The position numbers and the translations under genes are program-made. Under the pieces are notes generated by a model. The model was given only the letters and a program-made list of their open reading frames with translations. It searched no databases and was not told the origin of the DNA. From Herbaspirillum sp. ST 5-3 (GTDB taxonomy: Bacteria; Pseudomonadota; Gammaproteobacteria; Burkholderiales; Burkholderiaceae_D): a DNA stretch of 64,000 bases. Location of the stretch: assembly GCF_004804275.1 (NCBI RefSeq), contig NZ_STGI01000007.1, positions 186,001 to 250,000 of the forward strand, read 5' to 3'. This document shows, one piece after another, positions 32,783-41,335 of the stretch. Within the stretch, counting starts at the first letter, position 1, and each line of letters begins with the position of its first letter.

Positions 32783-34195
32783 GTGCCAAATCCGCAGTCA
32801 GCGTCTGTGAAGGACGCTTTCGAACGCGCGCTGGGAGTGATCCGGGCGCGCGTTTCTGTTTCTACGGGTGTCGGCAACACGACACAGCAAAGGCTCGCGG
32901 TCGCCTATAGCGGCGGCCTCGACTCTGCAGCCTTGCTGCATCTTGCGCACACATATGCGAGCGAGCATGGCATCGCTCTGTTTGCGTTTCACATCCATCA
33001 TGGCCTGAGTTCGAATGCGGATGCATGGCTCCTGCATTGTGAAAGCGAATGCGTCCGACTCGGGATTCATTTCGATGCGCGCCAGGTTACCTTGGTCGAT
33101 CGTGAGCGCGATGGCGTCGAGCAGGCCGCCAGAATCAGTCGCTATGCAGCGCTGGGCGAGTTGTGCCGGCGCCATGAGATCCCTTTGCTCCTGACGGCTC
33201 ACCATCAGGATGATCAGGCTGAGACGGTCTTGCTGCAGTTGTTGCGAGGAGCGGGCGTCGCAGGATTGTCCGGAATGGACTTGGTCAATACTGCGCCGGG
33301 CTTGCTGGGAGACGGGCGCTTGATGATCGGCCGTCCCTTGCTTGAACTGTCGCGCGCCGGGCTGGAACAGTTCGTGGCGCGGCAAAGGATCGGACATGTC
33401 GAAGATGAGTCGAATGCCGATCTTCGTTATGCACGTAATGTATTGCGGCATGAGGTGATGCCGTCGCTCGGCAAATATTTCCCGGGTTTTCAGCAACGCT
33501 TCGCCCGCGCTGCGCAGCATGCCCAGTCGGCGCAACGCATGCTCAACGAGCTGGCCGCGCTCGACCTTGCGGATTGTGCGGAGGCTGGCTGCATCGATAT
33601 CGCACGTTTGCGGCAGTTGAGTTCGGATCGAATCGACAATGTATTACGCCACTGGTTTGCGTTTAACGACGTGCGCATGCCTTCGACCGCGTGGCTAGGC
33701 GAGATGCGGGCGCAATTGCTCGGCGCCAGAGAGGACGCGCAGGTTCTGGTCACCCATGCGGATTGCGAAATCCGGCGTCACCGTGGCAAGATCTATTTGA
33801 TTCCAAGGATGCCGGACACCGGTGCACCCTTGGCCCCGGTCGCATTCCGTTGGAACGGCGAAGCCGAGATCCTGTTCCATGAATATGGCGGCAGACTGCA
33901 TTTCGATGTAACAGAGGAGGGAATCGACGCTGATTGGTTGCGAGGCCGGGCGTTGAACCTGCGTTGGCGTAGCGGGGGCGAGAAACTGAAACCGGCCGCC
34001 GACCGTCCGACGAAAAGTCTGAAGCATCATTTTCAGGCGCTGGATATTCCCCCCTGGGAGCGTTCTCGCCTGCCAGTCGTTACAACGGATGCGGACGCGT
34101 TGCTTTTTGCGGCGGGCGTCGGAATGAACTGGCGAAACGTACCGATGGTGGCCGGGGCAGGGGTCCGATTGCGCTGGGAAAGAAAATTGCCCTGA
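32783..34195 (+). CDS. tilS: tRNA-Ile lysidine synthetase
   Basis: Converts C34 of tRNA-Ile(CAU) to lysidine with ATP and lysine. The PP-loop VAYSGGLDSAALLHL lies at residues about 38-52; the LLTAHHQDDQAETVLLQLLRGAG signature follows, and a C-terminal substrate-binding domain (NLRWRSGGEKLKPAADRPTKSLK in outline) is present. Length 470. The start is GTG at 32783, three bases after accA, implying coupling. Confidence 0.93.
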   Translation: MPNPQSASVKDAFERALGVIRARVSVSTGVGNTTQQRLAVAYSGGLDSAALLHLAHTYASEHGIALFAFHIHHGLSSNADAWLLHCESECVRLGIHFDARQVTLVDRERDGVEQAARISRYAALGELCRRHEIPLLLTAHHQDDQAETVLLQLLRGAGVAGLSGMDLVNTAPGLLGDGRLMIGRPLLELSRAGLEQFVARQRIGHVEDESNADLRYARNVLRHEVMPSLGKYFPGFQQRFARAAQHAQSAQRMLNELAALDLADCAEAGCIDIARLRQLSSDRIDNVLRHWFAFNDVRMPSTAWLGEMRAQLLGAREDAQVLVTHADCEIRRHRGKIYLIPRMPDTGAPLAPVAFRWNGEAEILFHEYGGRLHFDVTEEGIDADWLRGRALNLRWRSGGEKLKPAADRPTKSLKHHFQALDIPPWERSRLPVVTTDADALLFAAGVGMNWRNVPMVAGAGVRLRWERKLP

Positions 34196-34245
34196 ACCGG
34201 TATCGAAAATTCAACTGTTCATGACCTTGTTACAGCGTCTTGCAC

Positions 34246-34274
34246 TTGCCTTCCTGCGTTGCAGCATGTAAAGT
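34246..34274 (+). promoter_or_regulatory. Possible lysC promoter
   Basis: TTGCCT (34246-34251) and TAAAGT (34269-34274) with 17-base spacing lie about 57 bases before the lysC start in an otherwise gene-free interval. Both hexamers are two mismatches from consensus. Confidence 0.35.
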
Positions 34275-34330
34275 AAAAGGTTGATTTTTCTCACAATTCT
34301 TCAATTCCTCAGCGCAGCTTTTCAACCCTT

Positions 34331-35581
34331 ATGGCTTTAATCGTCCACAAATACGGCGGCACTTCCATGGGCTCGACCGAGCGCATCAAGAACGTCGCCA
34401 AGCGCGTCGCCAAATGGCACGACGCTGGTCATCAAATCGTGGTGGTGCCGTCCGCAATGTCGGGCGAAACCAACCGCCTGATCGCCCTGGCAAAAGAGAT
34501 CATGCCGCAGCCGGACCCGCGCGAGCTTGACATGCTGGCGTCCACCGGTGAGCAAGTATCGGTCGCGCTGCTGTCCATGGCTTTGCAAAGCATCGGCAAG
34601 CAGGCCGTCTCTTACGCAGGCTGGCAGGTGCCGATCAAGACCGATTCCGCATTCACCAAGGCGCGCATTCAATCGATCGACGACGCGCGTGTGCGCAAGG
34701 ATCTGGAAGCCGGAAAGGTCGTGATCATTACTGGCTTCCAGGGGATCGATGACGGAGGCAATATCACGACGCTGGGGCGCGGCGGTTCCGACACGTCGGC
34801 AGTTGCGGTGGCTGCGGCGCTGAAGGCGCAGGAATGCCTGATCTATACCGACGTCGACGGCGTGTATACGACCGATCCGCGCGTGGTTTCCGAGGCTCGT
34901 CGCCTGAAGACCGTCACCTTCGAGGAAATGCTCGAGCTTGCATCGCTCGGCTCGAAAGTGCTGCAGATCCGCTCGGTGGAATTCGCCGGCAATTACAAGG
35001 TTCCGACGCGCGTGCTGTCGTCGCTGACCGATCCGCTTATGTCGCTGGAAGAGGAAGCCGCTTCCGGCACCCTGATTTCGTTTGAGGAAGATACACACAT
35101 GGAACAAGCCGTCATTTCCGGTATCGCGTTCAATCGCGATGAAGCGAAGATTACCGTGCTGGGTGTGCCCGACAGGCCAGGCATCGCGTATCAAATTCTT
35201 GGCCCGGTCGCCGATGCCAACATCGAAGTCGACATGATCATCCAGAATCAGTCGGTCGAGGGCAAAACCGACTTCACGTTTACCGTGCCGCGCGGCGAAT
35301 ACGCCAAGGCGATGGATGTGCTGAACAAGAGCGTCAAGGAACACATCGGTGCGGGAAGCATCGTCGGCGACACCAAGGTGTCGAAGGTTTCCGTCGTGGG
35401 TGTTGGCATGCGCAGCCACGTCGGCATCGCATCCCAGATGTTCCGCACCTTGTCGGAAGAGGGCATCAACATCCAGATGATTTCCACCTCCGAAATCAAG
35501 ATTTCCGTTCTGATCGACGAGAAATACATGGAGCTGGCGGTACGTGCATTGCACAAGGCATTCGACCTGGAAAAAGCTTGA
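34331..35581 (+). CDS. lysC: Aspartate kinase
   Basis: First enzyme of the aspartate family (Lys, Thr, Met, DAP). The kinase motif VHKYGGTSMGSTERIKNVA opens the protein, GRGGSDTSAVAVAAAL follows, and two C-terminal ACT domains (starting near ITVLGVPDRPG and VSVVGVGMRSHVG) suggest feedback control. 416 residues; an internal beta-subunit start is possible, as in Corynebacterium. It is the last core gene before tRNA-Ser. Confidence 0.95.
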   Translation: MALIVHKYGGTSMGSTERIKNVAKRVAKWHDAGHQIVVVPSAMSGETNRLIALAKEIMPQPDPRELDMLASTGEQVSVALLSMALQSIGKQAVSYAGWQVPIKTDSAFTKARIQSIDDARVRKDLEAGKVVIITGFQGIDDGGNITTLGRGGSDTSAVAVAAALKAQECLIYTDVDGVYTTDPRVVSEARRLKTVTFEEMLELASLGSKVLQIRSVEFAGNYKVPTRVLSSLTDPLMSLEEEAASGTLISFEEDTHMEQAVISGIAFNRDEAKITVLGVPDRPGIAYQILGPVADANIEVDMIIQNQSVEGKTDFTFTVPRGEYAKAMDVLNKSVKEHIGAGSIVGDTKVSKVSVVGVGMRSHVGIASQMFRTLSEEGINIQMISTSEIKISVLIDEKYMELAVRALHKAFDLEKA

Positions 35582-35609
35582 TCATTGTCGGTTGAGCTGC
35601 ATCGGCTCA

Positions 35610-35638
35610 TTGACCAAGTTCGCTTGAACAGCTATCAT
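35610..35638 (+). promoter_or_regulatory. Sigma-70 promoter of tRNA-Ser
   Basis: TTGACC (35610-35615) and TATCAT (35633-35638), each one base from consensus, are spaced by 17 bases and sit 45 bases before the tRNA. Confidence 0.75.
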
Positions 35639-35682
35639 GCGTGACTTTACTGAGACGGGAGTTGTGATACCGTCTTGAGAGT

Positions 35683-35776
35683 GGAGACGTGGCCGAGTGG
35701 TCGAAGGCACTTCCCTGCTAAGGAAGCATATGGGCTTAAACCTGTATCGAGGGTTCGAATCCCTCCGTCTCCGCCA
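35683..35776 (+). tRNA. tRNA-Ser (anticodon GCT)
   Basis: Class II tRNA: acceptor stem GGAGACG pairs with CGTCTCC, the anticodon stem CTTCC/GGAAG encloses CTGCTAA with anticodon GCT, a long variable arm follows and the T arm is GGGTTCGAATCCC. CCA is encoded at 35774-35776. It marks the left border of the accessory region, as integrases often target the 3' end of tRNA-Ser. Confidence 0.97.
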
Positions 35777-35807
35777 AGAATAAGTTTTAAGAAGTACCGG
35801 TAAGTCC

Positions 35808-35851
35808 AAAAACCCGCGTAAATTCAATGAATTACGCGGGTTTTTGTTTTT
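35808..35851 (+). terminator. Terminator after tRNA-Ser
   Basis: A 14-bp perfect stem AAAAACCCGCGTAA/TTACGCGGGTTTTT with a 10-base loop is followed by a further T run. It shields the integrase region from tRNA transcription, or marks the insulated edge of the island. Confidence 0.9.
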
Positions 35852-35944
35852 TGGCGTGCACCGAAGTCCAGCAGCATCCACCCATTTTGGAGCCAAATGA
35901 TCGGCCACGCGGTCTAACCCTCATTATTCGTTGGCCGCAAAATC

Positions 35945-36403
35945 ATGCCAAAGCTCGCTATTCCATTGACCGACGCTAATGTGCAGGCCGCTGTCCCTCG
36001 CGACAATCCCTTCAAGATCGGAGACGGCGGCGGTTTGTACCTGTACGTCCAACCCTCCGGTTCGCGCAGCTGGTACATGAGTTATCGGCGCCTGGGCAAG
36101 CAGCGCAGGCTGGTTCTCGGCGCCTACCCAGGCGTTTCTCTAGCCATGGCGCGTACCGCCCGCGATCGCATTCGCCGACTGCTGGCCGAAGGAAAAGACC
36201 CGGCGGTAGTGCTGCGCGAAGAGCGGATGCGGGAGCGGGAACGGCAGGCGGCGGGCCGTACATTCCGCCTCGCGTTGAACGAGGCGGGCGAACTGACGAT
36301 CGACAAACCGCACAGTTGCATGCGTTTGAACGCTTCGCAGGTCGGTGCGCTACGGGCGTTTCTGATTGCGACGAACGACGAGGGAAACAGTCAAGGAGAG
36401 TAA
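35945..36403 (+). CDS. Stand-alone integrase arm-type DNA-binding domain protein
   Basis: Residues 1-95 align by eye with the N-terminal arm-binding domain (DUF4102) of the neighbouring integrase; both start MPKLAIPLTD and share GDGGGLYL/ADGGGMYL and the GAYPGVSLAMAR/GSYPEISLVRAR region. No core-binding or catalytic domain follows; instead a 50-residue tail (LNEAGELTIDKPHSCMRLNASQ and on) ends the protein at 152 residues. The gene lies three bases upstream of the integrase. It could bind the same arm sites and modulate recombination, but this is inference. A plain truncated integrase is less likely because the tail is coherent and the stop is followed by a good ribosome site. Confidence 0.75.
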   Translation: MPKLAIPLTDANVQAAVPRDNPFKIGDGGGLYLYVQPSGSRSWYMSYRRLGKQRRLVLGAYPGVSLAMARTARDRIRRLLAEGKDPAVVLREERMRERERQAAGRTFRLALNEAGELTIDKPHSCMRLNASQVGALRAFLIATNDEGNSQGE

Positions 36404-36406
36404 GCC

Positions 36407-37669
36407 ATGCCGAAACTGGCCATACCACTAACCGATCTCCAGGTCCGCAATGCCAAACCCCGGGAAAAGGCATACAAACTTGCCGATGGCGGCGGCATGT
36501 ACCTCGAAGTCATGCCGACCGGGTCAAAATTCTGGCGTATGAGTTATCGCCAATCCAACGGCAAGGCGAACCGCCTGAGCTTCGGCTCCTATCCGGAAAT
36601 CTCCCTGGTGCGAGCCAGGGAAAAGCGCACCGAGGCACGCCGACTGCTGCACGACGGGATCGACCCGGCGCAGCATCGGGACGATGCCAGGCGCCTCGCC
36701 GCCGAAAAGGCGGCGTATACCTTCGAGAAGGTGGCGCGCGAATGGCATCACAACAAGATTCCTGCCTGGAGCGCCAATACGGCGCAAAATACGCTGCGCC
36801 GGCTCGAAGCCGACATCTTCCCCGAGATCGGGCGCATGCCGATCGATGCAATCCGTCATAAAGATCTGATCGCGGCACTACGCAAGATCGAATCGCGCGG
36901 CGCGCGTGAAGTTGCACATCGCCTCAAAGCCAACTGCGCTCAGATCTTCCGCTATGCGATCCAGTCCGGCCTGGCCGAGCGCAATCCGGCCGCCGACCTC
37001 AAGGACGTGCTCAAACCCGTCGTGCCGGGACACTTTGCGGCGATCGGCCCGGACGACTTGCCGGCCTTCCTGCGCACGCTCGAGCGCAATGAGGCATGCA
37101 TGCAAAAGCCGACGCGCATCGCCTTGCGGCTGATGATGCTGGTGTTTGTGCGTACCAGCGAACTGATCGAAACCCCTTGGTCCGAAATCGATCTGGAACG
37201 TGGCGAATGGATCATTCCATGGCAGCGCATGAAACGGGGCCGGTTGGCGGTCAACCCGGACAAGACGAACCACCACGTCTGCCTATCGTCGCAGGCGCTG
37301 GACTTGCTGCGTGAACTGCATCCGGTTACCGGCGGTGGGAAGTACTTGTTCCCGAACCAGCGCGACCACAACCGGCCGATGAGCAACAATGCGCTCCTGA
37401 AGGCGCTTGAGCGGATGGGCTACAAGGGGGAAATGACCGGGCACGGCTTCAGGTCATTGGCGATGACGACGATCAAGGAGCAACTCGGTTATCGGCACGA
37501 AGTCGTGGACCGGCAGCTGGCGCATGCGCCCAAGGACAAACTGGAGAGCGCCTACGATCGCGCGAAATTCCTGGCAGAGCGCAAGCGCATGATGCAGGAT
37601 TGGGCGAATTACCTTGATGCGATCGCCAGCGGTGAGACTGTCACGGGGACGTTCGTCAAGGTCGGCTAG
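36407..37669 (+). CDS. Tyrosine-type site-specific integrase
   Basis: P4-family integrase expected to insert and excise the island at tRNA-Ser. N-terminal arm domain (1-95), core-binding domain (about 100-200) and catalytic domain. Catalytic residues visible: Arg249 (VRTSEL), Lys near 276, His346 and Arg349 (HGFRS), His373 (LAHAP) and nucleophile Tyr383 (SAYDRAKF). 420 residues. AAGGAGAG precedes ATG. Position right behind tRNA-Ser and in the same orientation is standard for this family. Confidence 0.93.
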   Translation: MPKLAIPLTDLQVRNAKPREKAYKLADGGGMYLEVMPTGSKFWRMSYRQSNGKANRLSFGSYPEISLVRAREKRTEARRLLHDGIDPAQHRDDARRLAAEKAAYTFEKVAREWHHNKIPAWSANTAQNTLRRLEADIFPEIGRMPIDAIRHKDLIAALRKIESRGAREVAHRLKANCAQIFRYAIQSGLAERNPAADLKDVLKPVVPGHFAAIGPDDLPAFLRTLERNEACMQKPTRIALRLMMLVFVRTSELIETPWSEIDLERGEWIIPWQRMKRGRLAVNPDKTNHHVCLSSQALDLLRELHPVTGGGKYLFPNQRDHNRPMSNNALLKALERMGYKGEMTGHGFRSLAMTTIKEQLGYRHEVVDRQLAHAPKDKLESAYDRAKFLAERKRMMQDWANYLDAIASGETVTGTFVKVG

Positions 37670-37821
37670 AGGAGGTTTGTTTCGATATCTACTCTAATGC
37701 CGCAGGTCAGGAGTTTTTGTTTGGTCACGGGCCTACAGACCTCGGCGTAAGCGCTGCTCAACGGCCGAATGAAGGATTGCCAAGGCACGGAGGCTATCAA
37801 AAGGCGATCGCCACAAATGAC

Positions 37822-37844
37822 AAAGGGGCCATTGGCCCCCTTTT
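37822..37844. terminator. Bidirectional terminator
   Basis: AAAGGGGCC and GGCCCC(C)TTTT form a stem of about 9 bp with a three-base loop. It sits between the rightward integrase gene and the leftward two-gene unit and can serve both. Confidence 0.65.
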
Positions 37845-37850
37845 GCAATG

Positions 37851-38036
37851 TTATTTCGCTAGCCGCCACTCCGGCAGCTCAGGAAAGGCGCGCGTCGTCT
37901 TCGCCTTGGCGCCGCGGCGCAGGCGTTCCAGCCCTTGCGAATTGACCACAGGAATAGAACCAAACGTCAAACTGACGCCGAGTTTCTTAACCGTCTTGGT
38001 CGACTTTGCGATGGTGACTTTCGCTTCGCGCTTCAT
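37851..38036 (-). CDS. Small basic protein, coupled to upstream gene
   Basis: Sixty-one residues rich in Lys and Arg with a VSLTFGSIPVVNSQGLERLRRGAKAK core; no family recognised. Its ATG overlaps the stop of the gene at 38033 as ATGA, and AAAGGGA lies six bases before it, which argues for real translation. A terminator follows. The pair resembles a two-gene module such as toxin-antitoxin or effector-partner, but nothing in the sequence proves this. Confidence 0.55.
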   Translation of the reverse strand: MKREAKVTIAKSTKTVKKLGVSLTFGSIPVVNSQGLERLRRGAKAKTTRAFPELPEWRLAK

Positions 38037-38845
38037 ATAAGTCCCTTTCCTCGTAAATATTTTAGCAGCTTTTGCCAGCTTGGGCTTTCGGCCCGCAGAT
38101 CAAACTCCATCCAACGTTGCGTGCCGTGTTCTTCCCACCATCCCGAATCAGCGGCGATGACGTCTTGTACCGTACGGCAATGTTGTAATTTTGGCGCGTT
38201 TTCCAATTCCCCAAGCTCGATTGGGGCGTCAAAGCCCAGTTTTGGCCAGTATTTGTAGCCGATCATGGCGGGGGCATATCCATGGCCGCCTCCCGCAATG
38301 AGCGAAATGGTAGAAAAGCCGAGCCGATGAGCCGCGATTGCACACAGCGCAAAAGCGATGGTGCCGAGGTAGTCGGGCGCATGCTGGTGCAGATAGAAGT
38401 GGTCCACATGAACGGCGCGCTCGGGCTCGTTCAGCCGTTCTTCCATTTCGTCGTCAGTCTCTGGCGACGCCAGAAAAATGGAAGTTTCGTTTTCGCTCCT
38501 GCGATACACGCCGATCCGATTTTTATGGCCTTCCCAGACGAGCTCCGTATTCCGGTAAGTGAAGTAGAGCCCGGGCGGCGAGTCGTCATCCCCAAAATCG
38601 CGCTGCGCTTGCTCGTGCAACCGGCTGCCGTCAAACACCATCAGCAATTGTGCGAGATCTGCTGCGCCGATCTCTTGCATGCCCAAGACCTCATCGGATT
38701 GGAGATCAATGATTTGGTCGGAGTGGATCTCATCGCCATCCCACCGAAAATTACCGGACAACCGTTCTGCTGCAGGCGTGTGAAGCAGCTCCTCATAGGG
38801 CGCGCGCAGGGTATCTATAAAGAATTGTGTAAGTGGAAGCGCCAT
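38033..38845 (-). CDS. Hypothetical protein in island
   Basis: About 270 residues, acidic, soluble, without signal peptide or membrane segment. Notable strings are GLYFTYRNTELVWEGHKNRIGVY in outline, a run of acidic residues (SPETDDEMEERLNEPERA) and SLIAGGGHGYAPAMIGYKYWP. The last motif recalls proteins with a GYxxWPKLGFDA box, but I do not recognise the family. ATG at 38845 is used; an upstream TTG adds three residues. No ribosome site is evident. It overlaps the small basic gene by four bases. Confidence 0.6.
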   Translation of the reverse strand: MALPLTQFFIDTLRAPYEELLHTPAAERLSGNFRWDGDEIHSDQIIDLQSDEVLGMQEIGAADLAQLLMVFDGSRLHEQAQRDFGDDDSPPGLYFTYRNTELVWEGHKNRIGVYRRSENETSIFLASPETDDEMEERLNEPERAVHVDHFYLHQHAPDYLGTIAFALCAIAAHRLGFSTISLIAGGGHGYAPAMIGYKYWPKLGFDAPIELGELENAPKLQHCRTVQDVIAADSGWWEEHGTQRWMEFDLRAESPSWQKLLKYLRGKGLI

Positions 38846-39135
38846 GGGCGGCAAAAAATAGATCAGTCGTTTTCTGGTCTCGTCACGGCCGTTGTCGGCG
38901 GGTAGAGATGTGCTGAAGCCGCCGAGACTTTATCAGATGGCGTTTATTCTGCAAATCTTCTGCGTCAGCCCGTACGTGCACTACTGAGGTATCAGCGCCA
39001 CCGCTCGCAATCGGAATAGACGCCGTTACAATCTTTCTCCGAGTGCTCGGACAACATGAACATTGGCTCGTCACCGGCCACGCTTTCACCGAGGTGGCAA
39101 CTACAAAAGCATTGGAAAACATAAAGAGGAAATGG

Positions 39136-39660
39136 ATGTTGGCGCTGCTGGCACTCTCATTCTGCGCCAGCGCCCATGCCGGCGTAGGGGGCAACGCCAT
39201 CGAAAATGCTCCGCGTGCCAGGGCTTTTCGTCATCGCAGTGCGAGAAGGCCTTGTCATCGACTCTGGCAAATGTCACTCTTAGTACTGACGGGCACCGCT
39301 ACACGCCGCAAAGGACTCTCTGGTCGCCGTGTAGATGGGGCGCGTCAAGTTAAAGGGAGCTGGCAACCCAACCGCATTCGGCGGTAAAGCAAGCACGACA
39401 AGCGACTGCGGGCAGTACGCCTGCAGTCCTGCATCAACGTCTCTGATGTCGAAGTATCCTCTCACGGGGAATCTGCTGCCAATCGAGTACTCGTCGATGG
39501 CAGCACCGACACTGGCTTTTGGAACGGCCAGTTGTTTTCAACATTCTCGTTCGCGTGAACGGCACGCGTGATCTCGCCCGAGCACAGCATCACATTGGCA
39601 ACACCTGCCATTTTCACGAGAACCGACTCGATTTGCACTAGGCGTGCGTCTCTTCATTTA
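39136..39660. pseudogene. Decayed gene stretch
   Basis: On the plus strand AGAGGA and ATG at 39136 open a convincing signal peptide (MLALLALSFCASAHA), but the frame soon becomes Arg-rich and protein-like sequence continues in other frames. On the minus strand, codons from about 39660 leftward read as a plausible protein in two frames joined near 39530, ending at 39280 (…IYTATRESFAACSGARQY). Which strand carried the original gene is unclear; I see broken coding sequence, not an intact gene. The interval 38846-39900 holds nothing else I can support. Confidence 0.3.
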
Positions 39661-39900
39661 GCAGTGAGCATCGATGGCGTTGCAATGGTAGCGATCGTCT
39701 ACCGTGACCTCGCCAATCATTCGAATTCGGCCGCCATTGCTGGTATAGCCCGATGACACTTCCGACTTACCTGTCGCTTTCATTAAACAGCGGCGTTTTG
39801 CCGCGCCCGGGACGTCGACCCGCCATCGAATTGCGGCAATCGTGCCCCGGCGTTGATAACACCAACCACACATTTAATCTTGATTCGAAAGGAAAAAATT

Positions 39901-40125
39901 ATGGAAAAGGACATGGCCTCGTCATCGGAAATACGCTTCATCAAATTGCCGGAAGTTCTTGCGTTATGTGGGCGATCAAAAAGTAGTATTTATGGCGCGA
40001 TCAAGAAGGGAGAATTTCCCGCACCGGTGAAGCTGTCACGCCGATCGGTTGGTTGGATACACAGCGAAATTGCGTCGTGGGCCGCTGCGCGTGTCAGAGC
40101 GAGCCGCAGCCACGCCCAGCGCTAA
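39901..40125 (+). CDS. AlpA-family phage regulatory protein
   Basis: Small helix-turn-helix regulator of prophages and islands, named after AlpA which activates integrase or excision genes. IRFIKLPEVLALCGRSKSSIYGAIKKGEFPAPVKLSRRSVGWIHSE (in outline) is the family domain, almost the whole 74-residue protein. ATG at 39901 is preceded by AAAGGA. It stands at the head of the recombination module (40313-46661), which it may control. Confidence 0.85.
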   Translation: MEKDMASSSEIRFIKLPEVLALCGRSKSSIYGAIKKGEFPAPVKLSRRSVGWIHSEIASWAAARVRASRSHAQR

Positions 40126-40312
40126 ACATTTCTGCGGAAACGTTGCTCCGTGGGAGGCTGTGGCAATTGTTGGGGCCACATGCAAGTCGCTACATGGGGC
40201 AGCGGCTTTCTTCCCACTGATACCGAAAGCCCCCCAATGAATGGATATTTTTCGCTGGCGCCGCCGCCCGGCTCCTCGCAACATGGCTTTGTACAATTCC
40301 GGCGGGGCCATC

Positions 40313-41233
40313 ATGAAAAATGATTCGGTAGCTAAATCGATTGAAATGTTCAAGGCTGTCTTGGATGGTAAGACCTACGAGACAGTAGGCAAAACATCGG
40401 GCATGACTCGCTCGGCGGTCGAACAACGCGTCAAAGCACTGGCGCGAGATTTACAGATGGTCGTCGGCGTGGAGGGCGTCGACGAGGACGTGATGCCTAC
40501 CGTTGAGAGCATGCGCACCTGGAAGGCGAGCTATCTGGAGGCGCTGGAGCATTATCAGCCTGAACGGGTACCTGGTCGGCGCGGCAGGAATGCTGCTGTC
40601 ACCGAAAAAGAGATTGACCTGGCGATCGAGCGCACGCGCCAGATGAGCAACTGTAAAAGTCGCGATGTGGCGCTGCTGCTGGTGCTGTTCGCGACCGCAG
40701 CCAAGCCGCTCGAAATCGCGCGACTGCAGGTATGCGACTACCTGCGTGCGGATGGATCGGTCAGGAAGGAGTCGAGGATGCGGCCGGAAGTGGCGGTCAA
40801 TGGCAAGGCGCGACCGTTGTTTTTCGCCAGTGCGAAAGCTAATGCGGCCATCGATGCTTACCTGGATGAGCGGCTTCAGCGCGGGCATGGCGTGACTAAG
40901 GCGGCGTCCTACCGTGGGCTTGAACCGGTGAGCCGACTGTTTTTGACCAATGAGGGCAACGCGATGCCGATCAGGATTCGGCAAAAGGGGCACCAACGCC
41001 ACTACCACTGCGGCATGATCCTGGATATCTACCGAAAAATTTTCGCACGCACTGGCATGAAGGGCGTGTCGGCACTCAGTGCGCGCAGAACGGTCGCACA
41101 AAAGTTGAAGGAAAGAGGCACAGACGACGAAGATATTGGCCTGATTCTCGGACTCAAGGAGAAAAATTCGGTGCGCAATCTGTTGCCAAGCGAGCCTCAG
41201 CCGTTGAAAGCAGTGGTGAAAGAGCTGGTCTAA
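40313..41233 (+). CDS. Recombinase-like protein with degenerate active site
   Basis: An N-terminal helix-turn-helix-like segment (GKTYETVGKTSGMTRSAVEQRVKALA) is followed by a region shaped like a tyrosine recombinase: LFATAAKPLEIARLQVCDYL corresponds to the Arg I box, but the usual Arg position reads AKP; LSARRTVAQKLKERGTDDEDIGLILGLKEKNSV matches the HxxR and LGH boxes, yet both His positions are lost (SARR, LGL) and no clear nucleophile Tyr remains near the end. It may be a DNA-binding relative rather than an active recombinase. ATG at 40313 lies at the start of the HTH; ATG at 40241 is an alternative. Confidence 0.6.
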   Translation: MKNDSVAKSIEMFKAVLDGKTYETVGKTSGMTRSAVEQRVKALARDLQMVVGVEGVDEDVMPTVESMRTWKASYLEALEHYQPERVPGRRGRNAAVTEKEIDLAIERTRQMSNCKSRDVALLLVLFATAAKPLEIARLQVCDYLRADGSVRKESRMRPEVAVNGKARPLFFASAKANAAIDAYLDERLQRGHGVTKAASYRGLEPVSRLFLTNEGNAMPIRIRQKGHQRHYHCGMILDIYRKIFARTGMKGVSALSARRTVAQKLKERGTDDEDIGLILGLKEKNSVRNLLPSEPQPLKAVVKELV

Positions 41234-41335
41234 TGTTCACGCTTCGATAGAGATTGACACTATACGGGCTTGAAACAGCGGGCTCGTGCGAGATCCTGGT
41301 AATGCGAAATTCATCGCATTGCACAGGAGCTCAGC

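Noticed and set aside
34337-35554. 405-codon open frame antisense to lysC
   Set aside because: The sense frame is a complete aspartate kinase with all motifs; the antisense frame has no recognisable domain and reflects GC-rich codon structure.
38282-38905. 207-codon plus-strand frame over the unknown gene at 38033
   Set aside because: Minus-strand frame overlaps its neighbour as ATGA and is followed by a terminator; the plus frame lacks such support, though this is the least certain strand choice.
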